A DNA stretch of 64,000 nucleotides from Pseudoflavonifractor sp902362925 (GTDB lineage Bacteria; Bacillota; Clostridia; Oscillospirales; Oscillospiraceae): the NCBI GenBank assembly GCA_902362925.1, contig CABIYL010000003.1. One strand, 5' to 3'. The position numbers were made by a program, and so were the translations under genes. Below, one piece after another: positions 17,115-25,332 of the stretch (positions are counted from its first letter, which is position 1; each line of letters opens with the position of its first letter). The notes under the pieces are model-generated. The model ran no database searches and was not told the origin of the DNA. It worked only from the letters and a program-made list of their open reading frames with translations.

Positions 17115-18335
17115 ATGTCTCACTACGAAGGAAAGCGGGAGGCGCCCCGCCGTCAGCCCCAGCGGGACGGCGGCAGTGCCGCCCCCAGGAGAGAGGGCGG
17201 ACAGCAGCCGCGCCGCCGTCGCCGCCGCCGTCTGGGCGCCTGGGGTGCGCTGCTCTATGTGGTGCTGGTCATCGGCGTGTCCGCGCTGCTGGCAGGCCTG
17301 GGCTGGATCTGGGCCGGCGATGTGCTGGCGCTGAACAAGGCGGAGATCACCGCGACCATCACCCTGCCCGATGATATCTTTACCTATACCGAGGAGACCA
17401 ACGAGGAAGGGGAGACGGTCACCGTCTCCCACGCCGACGTGGGCTATGTGGCCGACCAGCTGAAACAGAACGACATCATTGAGTACAAGTGGCTCTTCAA
17501 GCTCTTCTGCAGCTTTACAAACGGCAGTGAGAAGATGACGTCGGGCACCTACACCCTCAGCACCACCATGGATTACAGCGCCATCATCCGCAATCTCAGC
17601 GCCAAGTCCTCCGCCCGCACCGAGGTGACGGTGGTCATCCCCGAGGGCTCCACGCTCAAGCAGATCTTTGAGATTCTGGAGGAGAACGGCGTGGCCACGG
17701 TGGAGGAGCTGACCGATACCGCGGCAAACTACGATTTCAAGTTCTCCTTCCTCAAGGACGTGATTCCTCTGGGTGACGCCACCCGTCTGGAGGGCTACCT
17801 GTTCCCGGATACCTATATCTTCTACCAGAATATGGACCCGGTGCAGGCGCTGAACAAGATGATCCTCCGCTTTGATGAGGTCTTTACCGAAGAGATGCGG
17901 GAGGAGGCTGCGGCCAACGGCCAGAGCATCCACGACATCGTCACCATCGCCTCCATGATTGAGAAGGAGACCACCGGCAACGACCAGACCGACATCGCCG
18001 ATGTTATCTACAACCGCCTCTACAACCCCACTTCGGAGACGGCGGGCTATCTGAACATCGACGCCACCATCCAGTATATCCTGCCCGAGCGGAAGGAGAA
18101 GCTGACGGCGGAGGATCTGGCCATCGACAGCCCCTACAACACCTACAAGTACACCGGCCTGCCTGCCGGACCCATCGCCAGCCCCGGCCAGGCCTCCCTG
18201 CGTGCCGCCATGAACCCCTCGGGTAACGGCTACTACTTCTACGCCCTGGGCGACGACGGTGAGCACCACTTCTTCAAATCTTATAGCGGCCTGACCAGTT
18301 TCAAGGCCACCCAGGAGCTGTATCAGAATGGATAA
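17115..18335 (+). CDS. mltG: Endolytic peptidoglycan transglycosylase MltG
   Basis: 406 residues. An Arg-rich cytoplasmic tail (RRRRRRRLGAWG near 33-44) and one membrane helix (about 45-70) precede a LysM-like domain and the YceG catalytic domain: LEGYLFPDTY, then IASMIEKETTGN with the catalytic glutamate, then YNTYKYTGLPAGPIASPG. MltG cuts nascent glycan strands at the membrane and sets their length. The ATG at 17115 follows AGGAG. Its stop overlaps the U32 peptidase start by 8 bp. Confidence 0.93.
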   Translation: MSHYEGKREAPRRQPQRDGGSAAPRREGGQQPRRRRRRRLGAWGALLYVVLVIGVSALLAGLGWIWAGDVLALNKAEITATITLPDDIFTYTEETNEEGETVTVSHADVGYVADQLKQNDIIEYKWLFKLFCSFTNGSEKMTSGTYTLSTTMDYSAIIRNLSAKSSARTEVTVVIPEGSTLKQIFEILEENGVATVEELTDTAANYDFKFSFLKDVIPLGDATRLEGYLFPDTYIFYQNMDPVQALNKMILRFDEVFTEEMREEAAANGQSIHDIVTIASMIEKETTGNDQTDIADVIYNRLYNPTSETAGYLNIDATIQYILPERKEKLTAEDLAIDSPYNTYKYTGLPAGPIASPGQASLRAAMNPSGNGYYFYALGDDGEHHFFKSYSGLTSFKATQELYQNG

Positions 18336-19545
18336 GAAGAGACCGGAGCTGCTCTGTCCCGCCGGGGACATGGAACGGCTGAAGATGGCGGTGGCCTACG
18401 GGGCGGACGCCGTCTATCTGGCGGGAACCATGTTCGGCATGCGCTCCTTTGCGGGCAATTTCACCCCTGAGGAGCTGAAGGACGCCGTGGGCCTGTGCAA
18501 GGCCCACGGCGTGGCCGTCAATATCACCTGCAACACCATGCCCCGCAACGACGAGGTGGCCAGACTGCCCGAGTGGCTGGAGTATCTGGACGACCTCAGG
18601 GTGAACGCGGTCATTGTGGCCGACGTTGGCTCCCTGGCCCTGGTGAAGCGCCACGCTCCCCACGTCCAGATCCACATCTCTACCCAGGCCAGCATCGTCA
18701 ATTACCAGACGGCCTCCGCCTGGTATGACCTGGGTGCCAACCGGGTCATCCTGGCCCGGGAGCTGTCCATGGACGAGATCCGGGAAATCCGGGCCAAGAC
18801 CCCCAAGGACCTGGAGATTGAGGCCTTTGTCCACGGGGCCATGTGCGTGTCCTATTCGGGTCGCTGCCTGCTGTCCAACTACATGACGGGCCGGGACTCC
18901 AACCGTGGCGCCTGCGCCCAGCCCTGCCGCTACAAGTACGCCCTGATGGAGGAGAAGCGGCCCGGGGAGTATTTCCCGGTCTACGAGGACGAGAAGGGCA
19001 CCTACATCATGAACTCCCGGGACATGTGCATGATTGACCACATCCCCGAGCTGATCGAGGCGGGCGTGGACAGCTTCAAGATTGAGGGCCGTGCCAAGAG
19101 CGCCTACTATGCCGCCATTGTGGCGGGCGCCTACCGCCACGCAGTGGACGCCGCCCTGGCGGATGAGCCGCTGGACCCGGTGTGGCGGGACGAGGTGGAG
19201 CATATCAGCCACCGGCACTACTCCACCGGCTTCTACTACGGCCAGCCCGGCCAGTTCACCGAGGACGCCCGGTACATCCGGGACTGGCAGGTGTGCGCTC
19301 TGGTGGAGTCCTGCCAGAGCGACGGCACCGCTGTGCTCTCCCTGCGCAACAAGTTTGCCGTGGGGGAGGAGCTGGAGCTGGTGGGTCCCGACGTGCGTCC
19401 GGAGAAGTTCATCGTCTCCGCTATGACCGACGGCGATGGACTGCCCCTCACTGAGGCCCGCAAGCCCCAGATGAAGCTGATCATGAAGCTGCCCCGTGCC
19501 GTGCCGCCCCTGTCCCTGCTGCGGCGGCAGGCGTCGGGAGAATAA
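18328..19545 (+). CDS. Peptidase U32 family protein
   Basis: 405 residues. Starts PELLCPAGDMERLKMAVAYG and carries the signature EAFVHGAMCVSYSGRCLLS, followed by the Cys-containing GACAQPCR segment, all hallmarks of U32. Relatives include collagenase-like proteases and the RlhA/UbiU/TrhP RNA- or quinone-hydroxylation factors, which use an Fe-S cluster. Its position after mltG is common in clostridia. It overlaps mltG and is probably translated from the same message. Confidence 0.9.
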   Translation: MDKKRPELLCPAGDMERLKMAVAYGADAVYLAGTMFGMRSFAGNFTPEELKDAVGLCKAHGVAVNITCNTMPRNDEVARLPEWLEYLDDLRVNAVIVADVGSLALVKRHAPHVQIHISTQASIVNYQTASAWYDLGANRVILARELSMDEIREIRAKTPKDLEIEAFVHGAMCVSYSGRCLLSNYMTGRDSNRGACAQPCRYKYALMEEKRPGEYFPVYEDEKGTYIMNSRDMCMIDHIPELIEAGVDSFKIEGRAKSAYYAAIVAGAYRHAVDAALADEPLDPVWRDEVEHISHRHYSTGFYYGQPGQFTEDARYIRDWQVCALVESCQSDGTAVLSLRNKFAVGEELELVGPDVRPEKFIVSAMTDGDGLPLTEARKPQMKLIMKLPRAVPPLSLLRRQASGE

Positions 19546-19557
19546 GGAGGAAGTTCC

Positions 19558-19809
19558 ATGCTGGAGTACAAGTTCGACACCCAACTCCTCATCGCCGGAG
19601 AGGACCTCTCTGAGGAGGAGATTCACGACTACATCGCCCAGAACATTGAGGGCGACTGCCTGCTGGCCTTCGGCGACGAGGACCTCATCAAGATTCACTT
19701 CCACACCAACACCCCCTGGAAGGTGCTGGAGTACTGCGCCTCCAAGGGCGACATCCACGACATCGTGGTGGAGAACATGGAGCGGCAGGAGAACGGCCTG
19801 AAGGGCTGA
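19558..19809 (+). CDS. Stand-alone FakA/DAK-type C-terminal domain
   Basis: 83 residues that match only one domain of the much larger FakA (YloV, fatty-acid kinase) family: LSEEEIHDYI, GDCLLAFGDEDLIKIHFHTN, then PWKVLEYCASKGDIHDIVVENM. The kinase domain is absent. It has its own GGAGG site (8 nt before ATG 19558) directly after the U32 gene and is intact. It could be a regulatory subunit or a gene remnant that has kept its frame. Confidence 0.8.
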   Translation: MLEYKFDTQLLIAGEDLSEEEIHDYIAQNIEGDCLLAFGDEDLIKIHFHTNTPWKVLEYCASKGDIHDIVVENMERQENGLKG

Positions 19810-19841
19810 GCCCGTTGGGAGAGAAGGAGGCTGAACGCCCC

Positions 19842-20978
19842 TTGAGCAAGCAAAAACACGTCCGGCGGCTGGACTTCGACCTGCTCCGGGTGGTCTCCAT
19901 GGCCGCCGTGGTCTACCTCCACACCGCCGCCAATGGGCTGCGGCAGTCGGAGGACATGGCCCTGTGGCACCTGTCCAATCTGCTCTGTTCTCTGGGTGTG
20001 GCGGCGGTGCCGCTGTTCTTCATGCTCTCCGGCGCCCTGCTGCTGGGGTCGGAGAAGACCGACGACCCGGTCTATCTGCTCCGCCGCCGGCTGCCAAGGG
20101 TGGCCGTGCCCGGGCTGTGCTGGTCCCTGCTGGTGATTGCAGGGGTATGGCTGACCCAGGGCGGGGAAATCGCGCTGCTGAAGCTGGTGAACCTGCCGGC
20201 CATCTCGGTCATCACCCCCTACTGGTTCCTCTACGCCCTGATCCCTATGTATCTCCTCTCGCCGCTACTCAAGCGGCTGACCGACCACATGGAGGAGCGG
20301 CACTGGCGGTATCTGCTGGGGCTGTGGGTGGTGGTCACCCTGGGCCTGAATCAGCTCAGCGGCTTTCTGCCCGACCCCTGGTACGCCCTGCTGCGGGAGA
20401 ACCAGACGCTGAATGTGAGCGTGCTGGAGGGGTATCTGGGCTACTTCCTGCTGGGGGCCTGGCTGGAGCGTCTGGAGAAGCCCCCATCCCGGCGGGTGCT
20501 GCTGGCGGCTGTGCTGGGCAGCTGGGCGGTAATCGCCCTGGGCACCTGGATTGTCTTCCTGGTGACCGGCACCTACGGCCAGCAGTTCGCCACCTACCGA
20601 GGCATCTTCACCATGGTGCTCTCCGCCTCGCTGTTCCTTTTGTTCCGGGATCTGTTCCGGGGCAGGAGAAGCGGACGGGTGGCAATCCTGCTGTCCGCCT
20701 GTTCCTTCGGCGTGTACTTGGCCCATCCCATGGCCATTGAGCTGCTGCAGAAGCTGCTGGGGGGCGGTCTGACCGTGCCCGGCCAGCTGGCGGTGTGGCT
20801 GCTGTCCCTGGTGGGCTGCGTTCTGGGCGTGGTGCTGGTATCCAGCGTGCCCGGGCTGTGCTTCCTGGCCACGGGACAGCGCTTCCGGGACGCCTGCCGG
20901 GAGAGCAATGTGTTCGCCATTCTCCGGATGCGGCATGGAAAGGGCGGAAAGCGGCTGGCGGAGAAGCCGCCCCAATAA
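19842..20978 (+). CDS. Acyltransferase 3 family membrane protein
   Basis: A 378-residue protein with about ten helices of the acyltransferase-3 (OafA/YrhL) type. The N-terminal RRLDFDLLRVVSMAAVVYLH contains the catalytic histidine of the family, followed by VPLFFMLSGALLL and, further on, the ITPYWFLYALIPMYLLSPLL region. It probably O-acetylates a wall or lipid-linked glycan. TTG 19842 is chosen because AAGGAGG lies 11 nt before it; an in-frame TTG at 19815 has no site. Confidence 0.85.
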   Translation: MSKQKHVRRLDFDLLRVVSMAAVVYLHTAANGLRQSEDMALWHLSNLLCSLGVAAVPLFFMLSGALLLGSEKTDDPVYLLRRRLPRVAVPGLCWSLLVIAGVWLTQGGEIALLKLVNLPAISVITPYWFLYALIPMYLLSPLLKRLTDHMEERHWRYLLGLWVVVTLGLNQLSGFLPDPWYALLRENQTLNVSVLEGYLGYFLLGAWLERLEKPPSRRVLLAAVLGSWAVIALGTWIVFLVTGTYGQQFATYRGIFTMVLSASLFLLFRDLFRGRRSGRVAILLSACSFGVYLAHPMAIELLQKLLGGGLTVPGQLAVWLLSLVGCVLGVVLVSSVPGLCFLATGQRFRDACRESNVFAILRMRHGKGGKRLAEKPPQ

Positions 20979-20980
20979 GC

Positions 20981-21026
20981 GAACAAAAAACAGCACCGGA
21001 TGGAAATCCGGTGCTGTTTTTTGTTC
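20981..21026. terminator. Bidirectional terminator between acyltransferase and LacI genes
   Basis: Long inverted repeat GAACAAAAAACAGCACCGGA / TCCGGTGCTGTTTTTTGTTC. It serves both converging genes. Confidence 0.92.
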
Positions 21027-22052
21027 TTATACGCTCTGACGGATGTAGATGTGCAGGTCGGTAAACAGCTTGGGCTTGGGGACGGTGCCGAAGGCCAGAT
21101 AATCATAGAGCATCTGGAGGGGCATGGAGCCCTGAATATCGGGCTGCTGGACAATGGTGGCGGAGATGAGACCGTTTTTCAGCAGCTCCTGCTGGGCGGG
21201 GGCCAGGTCATGGGTGATGACCGACAGATTGCGGCCCCGGGCGGCCCGATGAATCTCCTGACACACCCCGTAGTCCCCCATATTGACGATGTAGAGGGCC
21301 TTCATGTCGGGGTTGTGCTCCACCATGTTTACCACCTCGGTGAAGTCGCCGTCCCGGAAGAGGGCGGGCATGCCGCCGTCCACCATGGTGAGGCCGGGGT
21401 AGGTGGCGGTGAGCTCCTGGGAGAAGCCGCCCATCCGTCCGGCAAAGCTGGGGGAGTTGGGGCCGTCGGCGGCGGCGATGCCCACCTGCCCCTGACTGCC
21501 GGTGCACAGGGCGGTCAGGCCTGCCGCCACCCGGCCGGAGTGGACGTAGTCACAGCCCACATAGGCCAGGTGAGGCGCGAAATCCTCGTCCAGGTTGAAG
21601 AACACGGTGGGGACGCCCTTGGCGTGCATGCGCTGGATAAAGGACATAAAAGACGTGGTCCGCAGGGGGAGGGCGGCGATGCCGTCGGGATGGCTCTCCT
21701 CAACGTCGTGGAAGATCTGCTCCAGATAGGGGGTGTCCAGCTGGCGGATGAGGAAGAAATCCACCGTCACGCCGAACTCCCGCAGCTCAGCGGCCTTGTC
21801 CCGGGCGGCGTGGAGAATGTCCAGGTGGAACACGAACTCCGGCCCGTGGAAGATAAGAAAGGCCAGATGGAGCCGGCGCTTTTTGACAGCCAGCATCTGA
21901 CCGGCCATGTTGGGCCGGTAGCCCATCTCCTCGATGAGGGCACGCACTCTGGCCTCGGTCTCCGGGTTGACGCCGGGCCGATTGTTGAGCACCCGGTCCA
22001 CCGTGCCCCGGGAGACCCCGGCGCGCTTGGCAATGTCCTTGATAGTGACCAT
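21027..22052 (-). CDS. LacI-family transcriptional regulator
   Basis: 341 residues. N-terminal helix-turn-helix and hinge (TIKDIAKRAGVSRGTVDRVL, residues 3-55) followed by a periplasmic-binding-protein-like sugar-sensing domain. It is the last gene of an operon GH3 glucosidase - GtrA - lacI (22-25 bp gaps), so it probably regulates its own operon, perhaps through the dyad at 25233-25246, in response to a glucoside or its product. Confidence 0.9.
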   Translation of the reverse strand: MVTIKDIAKRAGVSRGTVDRVLNNRPGVNPETEARVRALIEEMGYRPNMAGQMLAVKKRRLHLAFLIFHGPEFVFHLDILHAARDKAAELREFGVTVDFFLIRQLDTPYLEQIFHDVEESHPDGIAALPLRTTSFMSFIQRMHAKGVPTVFFNLDEDFAPHLAYVGCDYVHSGRVAAGLTALCTGSQGQVGIAAADGPNSPSFAGRMGGFSQELTATYPGLTMVDGGMPALFRDGDFTEVVNMVEHNPDMKALYIVNMGDYGVCQEIHRAARGRNLSVITHDLAPAQQELLKNGLISATIVQQPDIQGSMPLQMLYDYLAFGTVPKPKLFTDLHIYIRQSV

Positions 22053-22076
22053 AACCGTGACCTCCCCTTACAGTTC

Positions 22077-22655
22077 TCAGGCCTGCTTGGCCTCAGGGAA
22101 AATAACCTTGTTGACGAAGAAGAAAATGACCATGGAGATACCGCCGTTGAGCACCACGGTACCGATGTTGTAGATGAAGTCGGGCACGAACATACCGGCC
22201 ACAGCCACCCACACGCAGTTGATGGAGTTGACGATGCAGTTGATGATGATGAAGGCCACGATGTACCAGGCGATCTGCCAGGCCAGGTTGCCCTTGCTGC
22301 GGAAGACGAAGTTGCGCTGGATGGGGAAGTTGATGATCTCACCGATGGCCATGGCGATCATGTAGGCGCAGAAGTAGCCCAGGCCGCCGTGGGCGGCGTC
22401 ATAGCCGAAGATATTCCACTGGAAGGTCTCGCCGAACAGGGTCACCGGGATGCCGGGCCAGCCGAAATCCACGTTGGACAGGCTCTGGAAGGCCAGGGGC
22501 AGGAACTGGAGGATGAAGTACTTGAGCACCGTCACCAGGTTGCTGACAATGACGAACAGTCCGCCCTCACGGATCCACTTGGCGGCCTTGGGGTGGTTTC
22601 CGGCGAAATGATTCCACCAGCCCACCAGGCCGGTCTGCGTCTTTTCGGTAGCCAT
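22077..22655 (-). CDS. GtrA-like membrane protein
   Basis: 192 residues with four predicted membrane helices and the GtrA family pattern: REGGLFVIVSNLVTVLKYF in the first helix and EIINFPIQRNFVFRSKGN before the third. GtrA proteins are thought to help move lipid-linked sugars across the membrane. Here it lies between a beta-glucosidase and a LacI regulator, hinting at glycan handling. The start ATG follows AAAGGAG; the gap to the GH3 stop is 1 bp. Confidence 0.82.
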   Translation of the reverse strand: MATEKTQTGLVGWWNHFAGNHPKAAKWIREGGLFVIVSNLVTVLKYFILQFLPLAFQSLSNVDFGWPGIPVTLFGETFQWNIFGYDAAHGGLGYFCAYMIAMAIGEIINFPIQRNFVFRSKGNLAWQIAWYIVAFIIINCIVNSINCVWVAVAGMFVPDFIYNIGTVVLNGGISMVIFFFVNKVIFPEAKQA

Positions 22656-22656
22656 A

Positions 22657-25107
22657 TCAGTTTTCTCCTTTCACATTGCCGGCCTGAGCCAGGGCCAGGT
22701 CGGTGGCTTTCTTAGCCTTGTTCATCCGGGAACGGGCGGAGAGCAGGTGGCCCACACCCTTGAAGAAGTGGCCGTTGAAAATCTCCACCAGCGCGGCGGA
22801 CATGTCCATGTCGAAGGCGCCGCCCATCATCTTGGCCACGCCACGGAAGGGCATGTTGTAGATGAAGAGGATGTTCAGGTCGGGGGTGCCCTTGGCCTCA
22901 GCCTTGTTCTTCAGGTGGGTGAGGATGGCGTAGACCAGACGGCCAATCCAGCGCTTGGCGTAGAAGAGCTGGGAGAAGGTGTCGTTCATGCCCAGGGGGG
23001 CGGAGCGGTCCCACTTAGCGGGGGGGATGGGACGGCCCAGCAGGTACTCAAACTCGGTGTCGCCCACGTCGCTGACCTTGCCGGAGCAGTAGCTGGGCAG
23101 CTTGCTGAGGTCGTAGGGGGCGGGGGCATCGGTGCCCTTCACAGCCACAGTGGCGGTGAGGCGGATGTCGGCGCAGGAGGCGCCCACACGGATCTCGTAG
23201 TCGCCGCTCTCCACCTCGAACTTGCCGGTCTTCACGTTGAAGTAGCGGAAGGCCTTGTCGTCCAGCTCCACGGTGACGGTCTTGCACTCGCCGGGGTTGA
23301 GGAACACCTTCACAAAGCCCTTGAGCTCCTGCTCGGGGCGGAACACCACGCCGCCCTTGCGGGAGACGTACACCTGGGCGATCTCCGCGCCGGGGACGCT
23401 GCCGGTGTTGGTGACGGTGAAGGTGACAGACTTGTCGTCGGCCCGCAGGTCGGCGTAGGCGAAGGTGGTGTAGCTCAGGCCGTAGCCGAAGGGGAAGCGG
23501 ACGGGCACCTGAGCGGTCTGGTAGTAGCGGTAGCCGATGTACAGGCCCTCCCGGTACTCGGCGGTGGCCTCAGTGCCGGGGAAGTGGCGGTAGGCGGGAG
23601 TGTCCTCGTACTTCATGGCCCAGGTCTCAGCCAGCTTGCCGGAGGGGTTGACCTTGCCGGTGAGCACGTCCACCACGGCGCCGGCGCCGGCCTGGCCGCC
23701 CAGATAGCCGTGGACCACGGCCTTGCAGCTGTCCAGCCAGGGGGCCTCGATGGGGGCGCCGCCGGACAGGACCACCACCACGTTGGGGTTGACCTTGGCC
23801 ACGGCCTCCAGCACGTCCACCTGATTCTGGTGGATCTTCATGTGCTTCCGGTCCAGGCCCTCGGACTCGCTGATCTCGTCCAGACCCATGTACATCAGCA
23901 CGATCTCGGCGTTCTTGGCCAGCTCCACGGCGGCATTCTTCTTGGCCTCGTCGGCGCCGCCGTGGCGGATAAAGCCGGGCTCAAAGCCCACCAGCTTCAG
24001 GCCGCTGCCGGACTTGATGACGGAGAGGGCACAGTCCAGCTTGGTGGGGTTGACCATGCTGGAACCGGCGCCCTGATACCGGGGCGTCTGGGCGAAGTCG
24101 CCGATGACAGCCACGGAGGTGCCCGCCTTCAGGGGCAGGATGTTGTCTTCATTCTTGAGCAGCACGATGGTGCTCTCAGCGGCCTTGCGGGCGGTGGCGT
24201 GGTGGGCGTCCACGTCGAATTCCTTGGGGGCGTCGGCGGGGATGACGGTGGCGAAGAGCACGTTCAGGTACTCGTCCAGCCGCTGGTCAATCACGTCCTC
24301 GGACAGGGTGCCGGCCTTGACGGCAGCCACCAGCTCCCGGTCGCTGTTGCCGCCGGTGGCGGGCATCTCCAGGGCGTTGCCGCACTTGAGACCCTCGGCG
24401 CGGTCGTTGCTTCCGCCCCAGTCGGTGACCACAAAGCCGTCAAAACCCCACTGGTCCACCAGAATGTCCCGCAGCAGCTCCTTATCCTCGTTGGCGTACT
24501 TGCCGTTGATGCGGTTGTAGGCGGACATGATGGACTGGGGGTGGCCCTCCTTCACGGCGATTTCAAAGCCGGTCAGGTAGATCTCCCGGAAGGTACGCTG
24601 GTCCACCACGCTGTCCGAGTGCATACGCAGGGTCTCCTGGCTGTTGGCGGCGAAGTGCTTGGGGCAGGCCGCCACGCCCTGGCTCTGGATGCCGCGGATG
24701 TAGGCCGCGGCCATCTTGCCGGCCAGATAGGGGTCCTCGGAGAAATACTCAAAGTTGCGCCCGCACAGGGGGGAGCGCTTCATGTTCAGGCCGGGGCCCA
24801 GCAGCACGCTGACGCCCTGGGCCTTGGCCTCTTCGCCCAGCATCTTGCCCAGCTCCTCGCCCAGCTCGGGGTCCCAGGAGTTGGCCATGGTGGCTGCCGT
24901 GGGGCAGCAGGTGGCGGGCAGGGAGGCATTCAGTCCCAGATGGTCCGCTGCACCCGCCTGCTTCCGCAGTCCGTGAGGGCCGTCGGACAGGAACATCCCG
25001 GGGATGTTCAGCCGCTTCACGCTCTTGGTGGTGAAGTTACCCTCGCCGCTCAACAGGCTGCACTTCTCTTCAAGGGTCATTTTCGCTATCAAATCCGCGT
25101 ATTTCAA
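22657..25107 (-). CDS. Glycoside hydrolase family 3 beta-glucosidase
   Basis: 816 residues, cytoplasmic (no signal peptide). Canonical order: TIM-barrel domain (MTLEEKCSLLSG, SDGPHGLR, nucleophile Asp229 in VVTDWGG), alpha/beta sandwich (about 330-560), fibronectin-III-like domain (YGLSYTTFAYADLR onward) and an extra C-terminal helical part of about 110 residues. The likely start is TTG at 25107, 9 nt after AAGGAG; an ATG at 25182 would add an unlikely basic leader. It hydrolyses terminal beta-glucosides; first gene of the operon with GtrA and LacI. Confidence 0.9.
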   Translation of the reverse strand: MKYADLIAKMTLEEKCSLLSGEGNFTTKSVKRLNIPGMFLSDGPHGLRKQAGAADHLGLNASLPATCCPTAATMANSWDPELGEELGKMLGEEAKAQGVSVLLGPGLNMKRSPLCGRNFEYFSEDPYLAGKMAAAYIRGIQSQGVAACPKHFAANSQETLRMHSDSVVDQRTFREIYLTGFEIAVKEGHPQSIMSAYNRINGKYANEDKELLRDILVDQWGFDGFVVTDWGGSNDRAEGLKCGNALEMPATGGNSDRELVAAVKAGTLSEDVIDQRLDEYLNVLFATVIPADAPKEFDVDAHHATARKAAESTIVLLKNEDNILPLKAGTSVAVIGDFAQTPRYQGAGSSMVNPTKLDCALSVIKSGSGLKLVGFEPGFIRHGGADEAKKNAAVELAKNAEIVLMYMGLDEISESEGLDRKHMKIHQNQVDVLEAVAKVNPNVVVVLSGGAPIEAPWLDSCKAVVHGYLGGQAGAGAVVDVLTGKVNPSGKLAETWAMKYEDTPAYRHFPGTEATAEYREGLYIGYRYYQTAQVPVRFPFGYGLSYTTFAYADLRADDKSVTFTVTNTGSVPGAEIAQVYVSRKGGVVFRPEQELKGFVKVFLNPGECKTVTVELDDKAFRYFNVKTGKFEVESGDYEIRVGASCADIRLTATVAVKGTDAPAPYDLSKLPSYCSGKVSDVGDTEFEYLLGRPIPPAKWDRSAPLGMNDTFSQLFYAKRWIGRLVYAILTHLKNKAEAKGTPDLNILFIYNMPFRGVAKMMGGAFDMDMSAALVEIFNGHFFKGVGHLLSARSRMNKAKKATDLALAQAGNVKGEN

Positions 25108-25182
25108 TCCCTTACACTCCTTTTCCGGAACAATTGTCCCCTGCTGTCGCCGATGCTGTGCTCGAACACGACCTTTGTGCAC

Positions 25183-25188
25183 AGTATA
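25183..25188 (-). promoter_or_regulatory. Putative -10 box of the GH3-gtrA-lacI operon
   Basis: TATACT on the minus strand, about 75 bp before the GH3 start; the -35 region is weak. The operator-like dyad at 25233-25246 lies 45-55 bp upstream. Confidence 0.45.
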
Positions 25189-25232
25189 GCAGAAAGAAAA
25201 GCGAATGGGACGTGTTTGACGTAATCGGTATG

Positions 25233-25246
25233 TTTACGTGCGTAAA
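25233..25246. promoter_or_regulatory. Putative LacI-family operator
   Basis: A dyad TTTACG-TG-CGTAAA with the central CG step typical of LacI-family sites. It lies upstream of the GH3 gene whose operon encodes a LacI regulator. Confidence 0.55.
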
Positions 25247-25295
25247 TTGCAATTTGGGACGGGGCACGAAGAAAAATAAAGGCCCCAGATACTGC

Positions 25296-25326
25296 CCGGC
25301 CGCCTGCCGGAAAGGCAGGCGGCCGG
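25296..25326 (-). terminator. Hairpin just after the large GH3 gene
   Basis: A 13-bp stem CCGGCCGCCTGCC/GGCAGGCGGCCGG begins 7 bp after the stop of the gene at 25333. Confidence 0.75.
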
Positions 25327-25332
25327 AGGCAA

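Noticed and set aside
21000..22715. 571-codon open frame on the plus strand
   Set aside because: Antisense shadow of lacI and gtrA; no recognisable protein features.
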